Assembly (NCBI GenBank): GCA_028564705.1
Contig: JAPXFQ010000127.1
Span: forward strand, 124,001 to 188,000
Reading direction: 5' to 3'
Length of the DNA stretch: 64,000 bases
From: Apricaphanius iberus
Taxonomy: Eukaryota > Chordata > Actinopteri > Cyprinodontiformes > Aphaniidae
Notes under the pieces: generated by a model
The model's database searches: none
Told to the model about the DNA's origin: nothing
Seen by the model: the letters and a program-made list of their open reading frames with translations, nothing else
Shown: one piece after another, positions 1-14,577 of the stretch
How the letters are laid out: every line of letters begins with the position of its first letter
How positions within the stretch are numbered: position 1 is the first letter of the stretch
Made by a program: the position numbers and the translations under genes

Positions 1-1195
1 CTTTTCAAAACACCTTTATAGCAAGGGAATAGAATAAATGTGAAAATAATTTGCTAGGCTGTTGGAAAATACAGTCAAAAAATCTGCAACAGTTGAATAA
101 ACTTACACAACATTTACCTTTGTGAGTGAGAGGTTTGTAAGTTTGGGTTATTAAGAAATTTTGACAAAGATATATATAAAGTAGGAATTATATATTAAAC
201 TATACAAAGGTACAACTAGTTAAACTCTCAAATCTATGACAGTTTTTAGCTTTTACGTTATATCAACATTGCTTTAAAATAATAACCTGCCTTTTTTACA
301 GATTTCTTCTATTTTTATTGTTGTTTTAATGTCGCACGTATGTTTTAGATTGGCAATCAAGTTTTCATCTGCCATGTAGTTTTTTCAATGCCAGTTAGTA
401 TTTTAAGTTTCGGTGGAGGAGTTTTGGTTTTCTCTTTAAAGAAATGTTTGAATATAGCTACATTGAAAGATTCTTAAGCATGAACAACTTTTAAAGGTAA
501 GGTTATGGCATCTCAACTGGAGTTATGTCCACTCCTTTGGAATTATGTGGTGAGGAAAATAATTCATGGTTTGATCAATAAAATTCGTCCGGGTCGTAGA
601 ACAGTAGAGCAGCCCCAGGCCATCACACAACAACCATCATATGTTACCATTTGTTCGGCATGATGTTCTTTTTCTAAAATGCTTAGCTGATTACACAACA
701 GATATTTTTTTAACACACACCATCCAAAAAGTATTTTTTTTGTCTTGTTTATCTACAAAAATATTTGCCAAAAGTCTTTTGAGTCCTCAAGATCTTTTTA
801 GGGAAATGTGAGATGGGCCTTTGGGTTTTTTTGTTTGTTTTTGGGTCGGTTGTAGTTTTCACTTGGGGATTTTCCAATGGATACCCAGTCTTATTTTGAA
901 TCGTAAACACTTTTCTTTATAAGAAAAATTAAGCCTTTTGTGCTTTAGATGTTCTCATCTTTTTTACTTTTTCACTCTGCTGTTGACAGCTGTTTTTACT
1001 CCATAACTCCATCACAAATTTGTTAGCAAAATGTATTACTGGTTGACAAATTTTATTTTATTTATTTTTGTTCATTTTAAATTTCTTTTGAAAAGATCTG
1101 CTGTCTAAACACTAACTCATTCAATATACTTATTTTATTAGTCACAAATTGTCTTGTTGTCTGGATTAAATAAACCTGGCCATTTTTACCCCTTA
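1..1195. other. AT-rich noncoding sequence, nothing recognised
   Basis: There is no convincing ORF, EGF cysteine pattern or named repeat. By position it is probably intron of the same gene, upstream of the first visible exon. Confidence 0.5.
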
Positions 1196-1197
1196 TA

Positions 1198-2802
<1,605 letters not shown>

Positions 2803-2804
2803 TA

Positions 2805-4861
2805 TAATGTATTACAGTCAGCTGTTGTGTTACTCTACATAATTTCTGCGCAGTTCAGCCTGCTTCCTGCCAGGGGATAGAGTGAGGACCATAAATCTTT
2901 TTAACCATACTGTCAAAGTTCAGGCTGATATTTTGCCATCATTTGGTTTGATTAATTTTTCAAAAGCTTAAATCACAGTCATCTCAAGAGCTTTCTACTT
3001 GTCTAGGGGCCTCTGTTCAACCACTGACCCCTGAACACTGCACAGAGTTGGACATAGACGTACACAACCGCCCTACAGTCTTTTTACATTTTTTATTTAT
3101 AATGTTATTTGTTGCTAAATCATCCCAGTTGCTGACTCTCATGTAGTACAATGTAGCTGATTGAACTCCAAACAAAGAAGGATAGAAAATCATATCTGCT
3201 AACTGGAATTTTGGCAAATGGTAAAGTGTTTGTTTTAGGTCAAAGGTCTGTTGCAAATAGCAAGCTAAGGGCATACTGTAACCCAAGGCCAGTTCTCTTT
3301 ATGGAGAGATTTTTTATTAACCTTGGGTCATAGTTACCAGTAGCCTTGCCTGCTTGACATTTCTAAAACATGCAGCTGATTGCATTTTATTCCAAGTACT
3401 CTTGTAAACCACTTCCTAATTAGACACTTGTTTGGAAGCTGATTTGTTAAGATGCTAGAAAAACTACTTAAAAAGTTATTATTAGAAGTACATTACATAT
3501 GCCACTCGTACATCCCAATCCATTTTTATTTATACAGCACATTAACAACAATAATAACAACAAAGTTGAACCAAAGTTCTCTTAAAACTTATAGCAACCA
3601 GGATAAACACAGAGTATGACACCAGCAAGATCAGTTAAAACACCTGAAAATAAGTATAAGTATATAAGTACATAAGTATTTTGTGTCAAAAGCCGGAGAA
3701 AAAAAATGGGATATTGAGAGATTTAAAAACTTTAAGATGAGTAACTGGTCTGTCTACCAAAAATCTCTTTCACAATTTGAATATTGAGGTAGGAAACTCC
3801 TGATAAACAAAACCAATGTCAGTTGTTCAGCAGACCTTACAGTCTGAGATGGAACATAAGACTGGGGCAGAGCTAAAAGGTGCAATGGTACATCGTTTTG
3901 CAAATTAGTTGCAACAAAATATGTTTTCTTTTTTTCTTTTGCTTTAACAACACTGGTTCATGAGGTTAGTGACTTTGACAACGTGTTCTAGATTTAAGGC
4001 ATAGCTTTCATTATGCCACTTTTGATGAGCAAAGAAGATGAACATTCTGCTCCAGTCTAAGCCTTGTTCTGTCTGTTTCTGTAGCGTCATGCTTGCCATG
4101 TTCCTCTAAAAGGACAGAATTATGGACTTTCAGTAATACTGGGGATCTGGGCTTGGATATATTTTATCCAAGATCTGTCACAGTAGCAACAGGTTCAGGA
4201 AGTACAGTCATTCTATGGCATCCCAAGGCATTTCTACCCAAGGAGTGATATATGAGTTGAACGCCAACACGGAAAACAATGTATGTTGAGGAAAATTTAT
4301 TTGAAACATTCTTGGGTGTTTGGAAACGTCTGTATTCATATTTATCTGGTTCGGTTTTTCTCAAGTACACTCTTTAACAGGTTGGATTTCATCTCTCTCA
4401 TCCTTGTGTTTTTATGCTCTCTTACATGACTTTGTGTTTGAAATCCATAGTGTCAATTTCTTTCTGATTCAACTTCTACATATCACATGAAGTATGTATT
4501 GAAAAACATTAACGAGAAAAGTATTTATATATTTTTTGATTCTAGCTAAGTATTGCTTAAAGAAGGCAGTACTTTTTATCATTTATAAAGTGCTCTCAGC
4601 CTTTGCCCAGTAGTGTGCTTGACAAACTAACTGTAGGTCCTGACATACTCAGCTGTCAATCACATAGCACTACATGAACAACACTTTTTTTCAATCTTCT
4701 TTGTTCAAAGCTCGAAACGGTGGCCACCTTTACAATGGAAAATTGTTTTCTGCACCACGGCACTTCTTAGTGACAGAATTCATCATTTTCAGGAATCTTG
4801 GGATCTAAACTTTGGTATTTCAAGCCATGCAGCATAGAAAGGGCAGTTTAATTATTACCAC
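2805..4861. other. noncoding, possible LINE tail
   Basis: Mostly unassigned AT-rich sequence. Around 3518-3660 a stretch reading tttatttatacagcacatt, followed by acaaagttgaaccaaagttc, resembles the antisense 3' end of fish LINE elements seen elsewhere in the window (7652, 48827). The rest shows no supported feature. Confidence 0.35.
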
Positions 4862-5075
4862 TACTAGGGGTGACTGTGGTTCAGGAGTTGTTTGTAATCG
4901 GAAGGTTGCTGGTTCAAGCCCCGGCTCTGACAGTCTCAGTGATTGTGTCACTTCAACCGTTGCCTACCGGTGGTGGGGCCCAGTGGCGCCAGTGTCCGGC
5001 AGCCTCGCCTCTGTCAGTGCGCCCCGGGGCAGCTGTCTTCACATCATCACTTGTACTTCATTACTGAACATAACT
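4862..5075 (+). mobile_element. tRNA-derived SINE
   Basis: An internal RNA polymerase III promoter is visible: A box TGGTTCAGGAG at 4877-4887 and B box GGTTCAAGCCC at 4911-4921, spaced as in a tRNA. A GC-rich body follows to about 5040. The GC content contrasts with the surrounding intron. The head is too diverged to be a working tRNA gene. Confidence 0.65.
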
Positions 5076-5392
5076 TAGGATGCGTTAGTCCAATCAGTTA
5101 GAAAAACTTTACTTTTCAAAATTGCTGGATTCATGAATTTAGCATATTTTTTCAATTAGTATTTTTTTTTATAATTTTCTTTTTATAATGGTTTAAAACC
5201 AAGTTATATCATGCATTTTTATACACAATTAGTCCTATGTCTTCTGTATTAGATCCCGTAATTGTAAAATAATTAACATTCTTCTATGAAGAAATGTCTC
5301 TAGCAAGTAATGCTATATTTTTTTTCTGTGCTAATATGACTTACACTGGCTCATTAAAAGTCACATTCATCCATTCTCACAGTTTCTTGGTA

Positions 5393-5455
5393 AATTATAT
5401 ATATATATTATATATATATGTATATGTGTGTGTGTGTGTGTATATATACACATTT
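5393..5455. repeat. TA/TG microsatellite
   Basis: Alternating AT steps run into GT steps and back to AT. This is simple-sequence DNA with Z-DNA-forming and cruciform-forming character. Confidence 0.9.
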
Positions 5456-5934
5456 TCTAGATACACAAAATAATGATTTATCTGAAATATTGTTCACAAA
5501 TCTGTCTTAATCTGTGATAGTTAGTACTTCTCCTTTGCTGAGATAATCCGTACCACCTCACAGGTGTATAGACAGCATGAATATTGCACATGTGTGCCTG
5601 TATTACCAGATTTAGTTGTGATAACCTCAGCCCAAGAATGTATCTGTAAACTGTATCTGTAAAATCCTGACACCTGTGTGTATGAGCATGCTGGTGCATT
5701 AAAGGCTTCTCCATATGAGTGCTCGATAGTTTGAGTGAGAAGCCACTGATCTGCCTCCCAGAGGCCACGGCCAGCGGATGGCCTACATGTGCCATCACCA
5801 CCTCAGGCCAGTCCCCAAAGCCGCCACCCCGATGCCCCCACGCTGGGGCGGCACATCGATAGGCAGAACGAGTGGATGGCCTCCCCAGGCAAATCCTAGC
5901 CAGAACCTGGACACTAATCCGGGTTTTCGCTGTG

Positions 5935-6082
5935 TATGGAAATATCAATTTCATACACAGCAGAGAGCCAAGGATTCAACCGAGGTCAAACCTACCAATT
6001 GACCAGCCAAGCACTGAACATTCATAACAGGACCAAGCGGTAATGCCGGACACGATCACCGCTGAGCTACCAGACAGCCACC
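5935..6082 (-). mobile_element. tRNA-like SINE fragment, antisense
   Basis: Read on the minus strand there is a good A-box match TAGCTCAGCGG (6059-6069) and a B-box-like GGTTGAATCC (5972-5981). They are about 80 nt apart, too far for a simple tRNA, although a second A-box-like TGGTCAATTGG lies between them. The flanking GC-rich stretch 5740-6385 may belong to the same composite element, but I cannot place it in a family. Confidence 0.45.
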
Positions 6083-6859
6083 ACTTAACCCTGCCCATCT
6101 TAGACACACTCAAATGGACACTGAACACTTAGTCATACTTCCCATACACACTCTATGCTTCTCGGTCCAGGTACCGATACCCCAGCAGAGCAACCAACCC
6201 CGTAGACCCACGAGGCGACCCCTACCCTCTAGGATGGATTCAAGGAGACTGCTTAAACTCCTACAGAAGCAAAGGAGCCCATTAGCCCAGCCTCTAGGTC
6301 AGACCATCTGTTCCTCCTCCGGACCCCAACCCTTGACGGCTGGTAGCAAACGGGGGTGTGGAAAGACCCCTAGTGTCCCTTCTTAGCTAGTGGGCCTGTT
6401 TAATAGAGTTCATAGGGTTACAGCTTTTAGAGTTTTAAGTCTAATAATAATAATAATGATTGTTCTTAAGCAACACACTTGATAAAACTACCAGGATCAT
6501 GGGTTTTTACATAGGTGAAAAGAAATGTATTCGGGGTTGATAAAATGATGAGACTGTAAGGCTGGCTTGCAAATATTGGCTTTTAGTTGTAATAGACAAT
6601 TGAAACGATCTTAGAGTTTATTACTTTTGGGCCATATACTATGATGGGACAAAGATAATTTAAGCATTAAGACAATTAATTTTAATTCCTCAATCCAGTA
6701 TCAATATATTATCATCTTACCAGAATAATTCGGTTTTTGTTTCTGTTTTTTTTTTTAATACATACATTCTTTAGGCAATATGAAGACAAATTGTTCTAGT
6801 TTATAAAGTGATAAAAATAAATTCAGATATTTGCCTAATGTTTGAATCCCTTTTCCCAG
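6083..6859. other. noncoding before exon 1
   Basis: 6160-6385 is GC-rich and pyrimidine-biased, without a recognisable product. The rest is AT-rich intron with a polypyrimidine tract leading to the exon 1 acceptor. Confidence 0.4.
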
Positions 6860-6964
6860 GATCAAAGTGTGAGACTGAGATCAACGAATGTGATTCCAAC
6901 CCATGTCAGCACAACGGCACATGCTCTGATTTGCTTGGAGACTATATATGCCAGTGCCCTACAG
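6860..6964 (+). CDS. eys: eys exon 1 of window, EGF-like
   Basis: This 105-nt exon (35 codons, phase 1-1) has an acceptor after CCCAG and a donor GTATGC. It supplies the last cysteine of an upstream EGF (S-K-C), then the start of a calcium-binding EGF (INEC) up to CQCPTG; the sixth cysteine comes from the next exon. C1-D-S-N-P-C2 fits the O-glucose consensus C-x-S-x-P-C, and CQHNGTC fits the O-fucose consensus C-x4-[15 protein letters not shown] fits the Asp/Asn-hydroxylation pattern of calcium-binding EGFs. The upstream exon lies outside the window. Confidence 0.85.
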
Positions 6965-7651
6965 GTATGCTGAACTATCTTCAAATTGTGAGTGTTGCAG
7001 TAACATTCAGTTTGTATTACATTTGGCAGAAGGTATATTTGTAGGGCCTTTAAAACATTTTGCTGTTAATTTGGGCTAAGACCCTCATCCAGGGCCCTTA
7101 TGGCCATCTCACTATACGTAAATCGAGAACCAGAGGTGATTCATTTTTGCCAAAAGGATCCTTCAATATAACATACTTTCCTTAAGATGTATGCCCAGAG
7201 TCCAATTTAATTTGTAACAGTCTTTACCCTAACTTGTATGCTGTTTAGCACTAAATTGTTCTGTTCCTTTTTCTAATAAATAGGTTATTTTACACTATGC
7301 ATTCAATCATACTACAAAAACAAAAGTCAAAAGCATAACACTCAAATTTACTATTACTCACAGCATCAATTTGACTGATGACTTTTTTTGGTTGGGTCTT
7401 AAAATATAACCAAACAGCTGCAAATAGTTAAGTATAATTCAATGACAACAAACTTCATTGTTTTCATTGAAATTTGATGCTATGGACTGAAAAGTAGTGT
7501 TTGATGTTAGAAGTACGATAGATGTTCAACATTTTTACAATTAAAAATATAAAAGTGTGCTTTCATGCTGAGTCATTTTAAAACATTTTGGTCCAGTAGC
7601 AGTGCTACCCTACAGTTTAGGGTCATTGGTTAATTTCTGCTATTTTAAAGC

Positions 7652-9470
7652 AAGGCAAGGCAATTTTATTTGTATAGCAAATTTTCAACACAAGGCAATT
7701 CAAGGTGCTTTACATGATTAAGTGATAATGAAACCACATGATTACAAACAAAACATATTAGTTTAACAGTAATCAATCAGTAAGAAAAGATAATGTAAGG
7801 AACAAAGTTATGTAATTAATACACAATCACTTAAAAAAGAAATAAAAAAGTAAAAATAGAAATTAAACCACAACAATAAAAAATATTTTAAGGAACACAT
7901 TTATGCAATTAAAACAGATAAAACACAATCGGAAACAAAACAAAACAAAAAGTGATCAGAAAGCGCAATTTAAGATTCAAATGCAGCTCTGAATAGTAGA
8001 GTTTTTATATTTGATTTAAAAGAGCCTAGCGATTCAGCGTTTTTGCATTCGTCTGGAAGTTTATTCCACATTTGTGGAGCATAGAAGCTGAAAGCTGCCT
8101 CTCCTTGTTTAGTTCTGATTCTAGGGATGATTAGTAGGCTAGAGTTGGAGGACCTGAGTGGTCTGCTGGGTTGATATAGTGACAGCATATCTTCAATGTA
8201 CTTTGGTGCTAAACTGTTCAATGATTTATAAACAAGTAAGAGTATTTTAAAGTCTATTTTCTGAGCTACAGGGAGCCAGTGGAAGGACTTTAGAACTGGG
8301 GTGATGTGTTCTACTTTCCTGGTTCTAGTGAGAACACGAGCAGCAGCGTTCTGGATCAGCTGCAGCTGTCTGATTGATTTTTTAGGTAGACCTGTGAGGA
8401 CGCTGTTGCAGTAATCGATCCGACTAAAGATAAATGCATGGATCAGTTTTTCACGTTCCTTCTGTAAGATCAGTCCTTTAATCCTAGAAATTTTCCTCAG
8501 GTGACAGAAAGCTGACCTTGTTATTGCCGTTATGTGACCTTGGAGGTTCAGGTCTGAGTCCATTATTACACCTAGATTACGAGCCCGATGAGTAGTTTTT
8601 AGTTGTATATGCTAAAGCTGTGTACTGACTTTGGATCGTTCCTCCTTAGGTCCAAAAATAATTACTTCTGTTTTGTTTCTGTTTAGCTGGAGAAAGATAT
8701 GGGACATCCAGTCGTTGATTTGTTCAATGCATTCATTTAAGGTCTGGATAGAATCAAAGTCACCTGGTGATAATGTAATGTATAGCTGTTTATCGTCTGC
8801 ATAGTTATGGTAGCTAATCTGATTGGCTGCTATAATCTTGGTTAGTGGGAGCATGTAAATATTCAACAGGAGGGCCCCAGGATGGAGCCCTGGGGGACCC
8901 CACATGTGATTTCTGTTTGTTCTGATGAGAAATTTCCGATGGACACAAAGAACTTCCTATTTTTGAGGTAAGATTCAAACCATTGAAGAGCTTTACCAGT
9001 GAGTCCGACCCAGCTCTCTAATCGTTCCAGTAATATTGTAAGATCAACAGTGTCAAATGCTGCACTGAGGTCCAACGGAACCAACACTGTAGTTTTACCG
9101 CTGTCTGTACTTTGTCGAGGGCAGTCTCAGTGCTGTGATGAGCACGGAAACCAGACTGAAAATTATCAAAGGAGTCATTCGTTTTCAGGAATGTGTTCAA
9201 CTGTTGAGATACAGCTTTTTCAATAATCTTACTGATGAATTGGAGATTCGACATTGGCCTATAATTCTGCATCAAGGTATTTTCTAGGTTGTTTTTCTTT
9301 AATAGGGGTTTGATAACTGCTCTTTTGAGGGCCTGGGGGAAGACACCTGACTGGAGGGATTTGTTAACTATTTGCATCAGATCCGACTTAATGACAGGGA
9401 GAACTTTCTTTAAAAAAGCTGTGGGTAAGATACCGAGGCAGCAAGAGGAGGAGTTCGAATATTGTCCATG
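7652..9470 (-). mobile_element. L2/CR1-like LINE, 5'-truncated, antisense
   Basis: The minus strand carries a degraded non-LTR retrotransposon. Its 3' end at about 7652 is marked by the fish LINE tail ggcaattttatttgtatagc, and the reverse transcriptase lies further right. About 7650-7969 is 3' untranslated sequence with A-rich low complexity. It sits in the 12.9-kb intron in the antisense direction to the gene. Confidence 0.85.
7970..9377 (-). pseudogene. LINE reverse transcriptase, broken
   Basis: Blocks read in order on the minus strand: an N-terminal RT piece (M-Q-N-Y-R-P-M-S-N-L, 9018-9377), [11 protein letters not shown] and [10 protein letters not shown] (8863-9087), the catalytic Y-A-D-D at 8792-8803 (8612-8905), then the C-terminal RIDYCNSVLTGLPKKS and QLIQNAAARVLTRTRK region (7970-8563). 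The blocks are in different frames, so several frameshifts break it. No endonuclease domain remains. Confidence 0.87.
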
Positions 9471-9639
9471 TTTTAACTATTCTTTTTTTTCTATTCAAAT
9501 GCTAATTTTATTTCCTTTCATATATTTTTTTTCATAAAGGTCAATTTTAAAGCATTTGAGCAGGTCAGCCTATCATTTTCTACTTTTGTTTAAACGGAAC
9601 AACCAATTATTTTATTTGTTTCATTTTTAAGAATTAGTT

Positions 9640-9905
9640 TTTCTAATGGCCTTTATTAAACAGCGGAAAGGGGAAAAAAGGTGCTGGAAGACCTGATGCA
9701 AATGTTCAGAGGATGTTTTTATATGTGTATATATATATCTATATATGCCTATATTCAACAATGGACAGATTTTTAAAAAAGCGGAGAGAAGTGGGGGAAC
9801 ACATGCGGCAAAGGTCATCGGGGATGGGACTTAAACCATGGACGGCTGCATCAAGGATCGAGTTCTTCACACATGTGGAGCCCGTACCAACCACTATGTC
9901 ACACG
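9640..9905 (-). mobile_element. SINE-like repeat, antisense copy
   Basis: On the minus strand this matches the repeat at 19005-19165. Shared stretches include the gcaaaggtca...gggatgggac block and the caxatgcggc/catgtagc block, read in opposite orientation. A (TA)-rich insertion at 9722-9750 splits it. Confidence 0.55.
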
Positions 9906-11078
9906 ACACCCCGGGGGCAACCCATTTCATTAAGATTTTCCAAGGAACATTTGCTACTTACATCCTTAAGTAAGAGTCAGTCAGTCAGTTTTTTTTTTTC
10001 TTTTTTACATAGAGAATGACCTTATATTTGGAGTACACCTTGCTGTTTAAGACGACCTCTTCAATTAATTCTTTAATTTCACAGATTCATTCTTGATCAT
10101 TGGATCTGTTTGTTTTTTGTTAATCCAAAACGGCAACAACATCATTGTGGTAGAGTAATAAATGTCTTGCCCCGTAAACAAAACGTGCTTCAGCTGTAAG
10201 TAATATTGGACTTCTCATATTTGGAACAAATTTGTCACTTTTATTCATTCTTTTTCATTTGCTGGAGTATAAGGTTGGATACACACCAGAAAGATCAGTT
10301 TGGTCACTTCGTTTGGTCCCAACCGAAGGTTTTATTTATTTATTTCTCTGTGGTTCCTACCACATCAACTAAATGCAACTGGACCAGACTTCTTCATCAC
10401 AAGACACTTCTGCTAAGGTCTTTCAGCAATTGGACAGATAAACGTTTTGGCAGGGTAAAATCAGGACGCAATGCAAAAATATGTGAACATAAACGATGTA
10501 GAATGTTGTTCTTGTCTTTCTGGCATGATAGTTAATGCACAGGGGTTGCTTTAAAGGAATATTGTCCATGTTTAACTTTTTTTTTTTAAAACAGTGACAT
10601 AAAAATCTCAAGAATGATAGATAAGTATTCAAACCCCTGACCACTTGATTCAAATGTGCAGAAATGTTCAACTCTGCTCACAGAGTACAGGAAACAAAAT
10701 CATTTAAAAAAATTCCCATGATTATCAGAGCATCATCTCAGACCTGGACACAGTATTCCAAACACATCTTGCTAACCGGGAGCTGACAGCGCATTGAAGA
10801 GTTACTGAGACGTTGGAGCACATTTGTGGCTGCCCATCTGGTACAACACCTGACACCTCACTGGCGGTGATATATTGATGCAGTTTAACTACTGATGCAA
10901 AAAGTGCCCAAAGGCTCATCCAGTGGGATCTTCTTCCACTGAATCAAACAAAGAAATATCCTTTTTAAGAGAATTTGACTGTATTCTGATAACTTAAATT
11001 GGATGAATGTTCCCAGATATCAAAATATGGCTGAACTGGCACTTCAGCGTCAAGTATGCACAGGCATTTCACAGCTTA
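9906..11078. other. noncoding intron, nothing assigned
   Basis: AT-rich with T runs at 9989-10005 and 10577-10590. 10600-10960 has a more complex composition and may be an old transposon fragment, but I could not identify it. Confidence 0.35.
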
Positions 11079-12315
11079 TTAAAAGGAGACATTTTATGAC
11101 TATTTTTTCACTATTTAAAATAGGTCTGAGTTACAGAAAACATGTTTCTGAGCTTGTTTGCTGGAAAAAGGTTGTAGAAAAACAATTGTTACCAACCTGT
11201 ATTACCCTCTGTTTCAGCCCCTTGCAGATTGTGCTGTTTCTGTTGCTCATTACATATTACATGAGCTGCTGTTAACTTGGTCATTCCCAATGCTTCTACA
11301 ATCTTTGCTCACGCCCACCACTCACATAGTGACTGTTACCACTATGTGTGAAAGTTACGGACATGGCTGCAGTAGTTTAACTATGCTCCCGTAGGAGGGG
11401 AATCTCCTGAGAACCCTAGACTCAGATGATTCAGAAAGATACTTCTCAATGGTTATTGAAGAAGTGACTTAAGGTTAAAATAATATATTTAACTGCTTAC
11501 CTGGCAGTCCGATATTTTCCTGAGACGCCGACTCTAAAGGCTTCCAGCTCAATTTCGTTGACTACACCTCTCTAGCACCATGGAGAACCCGCTCTTAGAA
11601 CTCCATGCAGCTGCATATCCTCAGTCTTCCCCCGGGTTGTAGTAGCTCAGGTCGGCTGCTTGTCTTCCGCCCGCAGTTTGAGTAGTAGCCCTTTGCGGCG
11701 GCAAGTCCTCAGTCTTCCCCGCCCTTACCGCCAGCATCTTACCATAAAAAATAAATCCAACCTATGCGCCTCTTCTGGGGCAGATCTTCCTTTGTCTTCT
11801 CGGTTTTGAGCAGCTCAGTTTGGCGGCACATGTCCTATCTTCCCTGTCCTTACCGCCAGCATCTTACCATAAAAAATAAAATTCAACCCATGCCGTTCTT
11901 CTGTCCTCTTTGACTGGGACCTCATGAAGTGTTTTGTGCTCTTTTGACTAGCCAAAAAACTGAGCTTTTTGTGTGGTGCTTCAGCATGTTGTTTCATAAT
12001 CTGAATGGTAACTGTTGTTTTCTGCTGTACCTGGTGGGTGGATACAGCGCTCTGAGGAGGTGGAGACAGAGCTCTGAGGGCGTGTATGTATTCCAATATT
12101 CCAGCTTGTGACTTAGAAAATCGGATTTTGAAAAGCTCAATCAGAGACTGAATGTAGGACCAATTAAGAAAACCCTATCTCACTCAAAAAAGCATGGGTG
12201 ATGTTTTTTTTGTTTTTGTTTTTTTTTGGATTTGCATGCATGTATATGCGCCAGAGAGACACAATAACACCCCAAATCCCAAGAAAAGTGATTTTTTTCA
12301 TAATGTCTCCTTTAA
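11079..12315. mobile_element. TTAA-flanked MITE (piggyBac-type)
   Basis: The ends are inverted: TTAAAAGGAGACATT on the left (from 11079) and AATGTCTCCTTTAA on the right (to 12315). Each is flanked by or includes TTAA, the target of piggyBac-type elements. The interior has no transposase. It contains an internal duplication (see 11702-11905). Confidence 0.7.
11702..11905. repeat. local direct duplication inside the MITE
   Basis: A block of about 70 bp containing cttaccgccagcatcttacc then ataaaaaataaa occurs at 11725-11790 and again at about 11850-11905, 124 bp apart, with moderate divergence. Confidence 0.75.
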
Positions 12316-13787
12316 TCTGCATGGTGTGTGATGGTTCAATATGATCCTTTTAGTTTGTTCGGACATAATATTAACTAAAATAATGAAGATGAACTGCTGA
12401 ATATGTATTCAATTTGGTGGAAAAATATTGATTGTGACCATATCTTTTTGACTCTGAGTCAAAATTAAAAGATTGTAATGCAAACTTTGATACAGCTACA
12501 GATCTTAACTGAAATGTTTGAGCATCAAGACCTTTTGATGCAACATGAGGTGTAAAATAGGATGCAAATAGATCGTTTATGTAGAATTAACTTAACTTTG
12601 TAAATATGAATAGACTGTAAATGGACTTTATTGATGTCAAAGGGATATGATTTGCAGCACATGCATTGAAAAAAAAAAAAAAAACAGAATAAAAAAATAA
12701 AAAAAACTTCTCATGTGCCACAAAGACGGATGCCCACCAAGACTAAAAAGGTATGAGGTTTTTGTTCACTGGGTGAGATAAAGTTCAATCTCTTTCACAC
12801 CTGAATTGCTCCAAACAAGGGTTCATTTTTTAACTGCTCTGGGTCTTGGTTCAATTGTTTGGTGCACACCAGAGTTTGCAGGGTTGTATTCACACCATTG
12901 CAAAAAGTCCGGACCACGGAAGGAAACAAATTAGTTTGTTTTAAGTGAACTAAGCGAGGCTGGTGTGATTACGCCCTTTGACTTGCGGTTGAAGGAAACA
13001 TTCAGCAAGTAGTATTGTGTTTTCATAAACCCTTGTCTTGCCCCTGAAATGTCCACAGCTCTATTTAGTTTGAAAGACTGCCTATGATAGCTTGAAGTGT
13101 ACTTGAATGGTATATGCAGTTCATGGTTATGGAGAACTAAATGACGACTTTTAATTGTAGTCCAATTCTGTTTATGTTAACAACAAATATGCTTACGGAA
13201 TTTGGTTTTCCCATTTCTAATAGTGCAATGACAAGCATTCCGATAACCCTCACATTTTGCCCTGGTTGTCCACTGCAATCAGAGCTGCAGCATGTCACAG
13301 TTTCACATGGGTAAACTTATATAAGGATTTGCTGAGTTAAAAGACACAGCTTGGGCAAGTTGATGTCAGCACTCACACACAGGCAGAAAAAAACAAAGTC
13401 ATAGCTTTAGGAAGTTTAGAGTTTCCAGTTCACTTACCTGGCACGTCTGAAAATTTTTCCCACTGGTTACAGGGGGATAACTTTGCTTACACAAATACAA
13501 ATTGCAAACTGTTTTCATAGCAAGCAGGTTTAAAGCCAAACCCATTTGAGTACCAGTTTATAATGCTATATTGATATTGAAAGTTGATGTTGTCTTGACT
13601 TTGGTTTGTGCTATGTGGATGAGCATCTCTGTGGTTCTGTTGTATAAGATGAGCTAGATGGGCTTTTGGTTTTTTTATTAGGATTTTTGAGGGATAACTT
13701 TCCATCGCAGTTATCAAGTTGAATCAGACTCATAAAACACCACTTGCTTACACTTTCAGTCAGGACTGTAATGTATATTATTCTCTA
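12316..13787. other. noncoding intron, possible old MITE
   Basis: An A-rich tract lies at 12667-12710. 12770-12990 (around gtgtattcacaccattg-like sequence) has the look of a diverged fish MITE, but no terminal repeats were found. No other feature. Confidence 0.3.
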
Positions 13788-13836
13788 TGCATACATACAT
13801 ACATACATATATACATACATACATACATACATCCAT
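13788..13836. repeat. (CATA)n microsatellite
   Basis: About twelve CATA units with slight interruptions, directly abutting the TA target site of the next element. Confidence 0.92.
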
Positions 13837-13837
13837 A

Positions 13838-14571
13838 CAGTGGGGAGAACAAGTATTTGATACACTGCTGATTTTTGAAGTTTTCCCACTTACAAAGAAT
13901 GTAGGATTCTGTAATTTATATCAAAGGTACTCTTCAACCGCGACGTACAGAATCAAGAACAAAATTTCAGAAAATCACAGTGGATGACTTTTTAAAATAA
14001 TTAATTTCAATTGTATTGCATGGCAGACGTATTTGATACATTAGACAAAAATAACTCAATATTTGGTACAGAAACCTTTGTTTGCAATTACAGAGATCAG
14101 AAGTTTTCTTTAGTTCTTCACCAGGTTTGCACACACTGCTGCAGGGATTGGGGGGAAGGGGACACTGGAAATGATTTTGGCTGTGTTACCATGCTCAGCA
14201 GGGAGAACCATCTGGCGCCAGCCTGCAAAATCCGTTCCCCTTTTAAGCTGGGCCTTGATGAGTCCACAATAAGAAACACCTGCTGGCTGCCGCCTGCCAC
14301 GCCCCTTAGGAGAAGGTAACAGAAAAAAACACAACCACCAGCACACAGACACAGAATCCTAACAGTGGGAGCCTAAATTCTTAATGGTTAATAGGCGATC
14401 AAATACTCATGTCATGCAATAAAATGGAAATTATTTATTTAAAAATCATCCACAGTGATTTTCTGCATTTTTTTATTTTATTTTGTCCCTCACAGTTGAA
14501 GAGTACTTTTGATACAAATTACAGACAACTTCAAAAATCAGCAGTGTATCAAATACTTGTTAACTCCACTG
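13838..14571. mobile_element. Tc1-like nonautonomous element
   Basis: It starts CAGTGGGGAGAACAAGTATT and ends in the diverged inverse (aatacttgttaactccactg), flanked by TA at 13836-13837 and 14572-14573. The inverted repeats are about 165 bp. The centre (about 14150-14345) is unrelated GC-rich sequence instead of transposase, so this 734-bp copy depended on an enzyme supplied elsewhere. Confidence 0.88.
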
Positions 14572-14577
14572 TACCTA

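Noticed and set aside
4862..4935. A possible true tRNA gene
   Set aside because: A and B boxes are present but no cloverleaf with proper acceptor and anticodon stems could be formed by eye; a SINE head explains it better.
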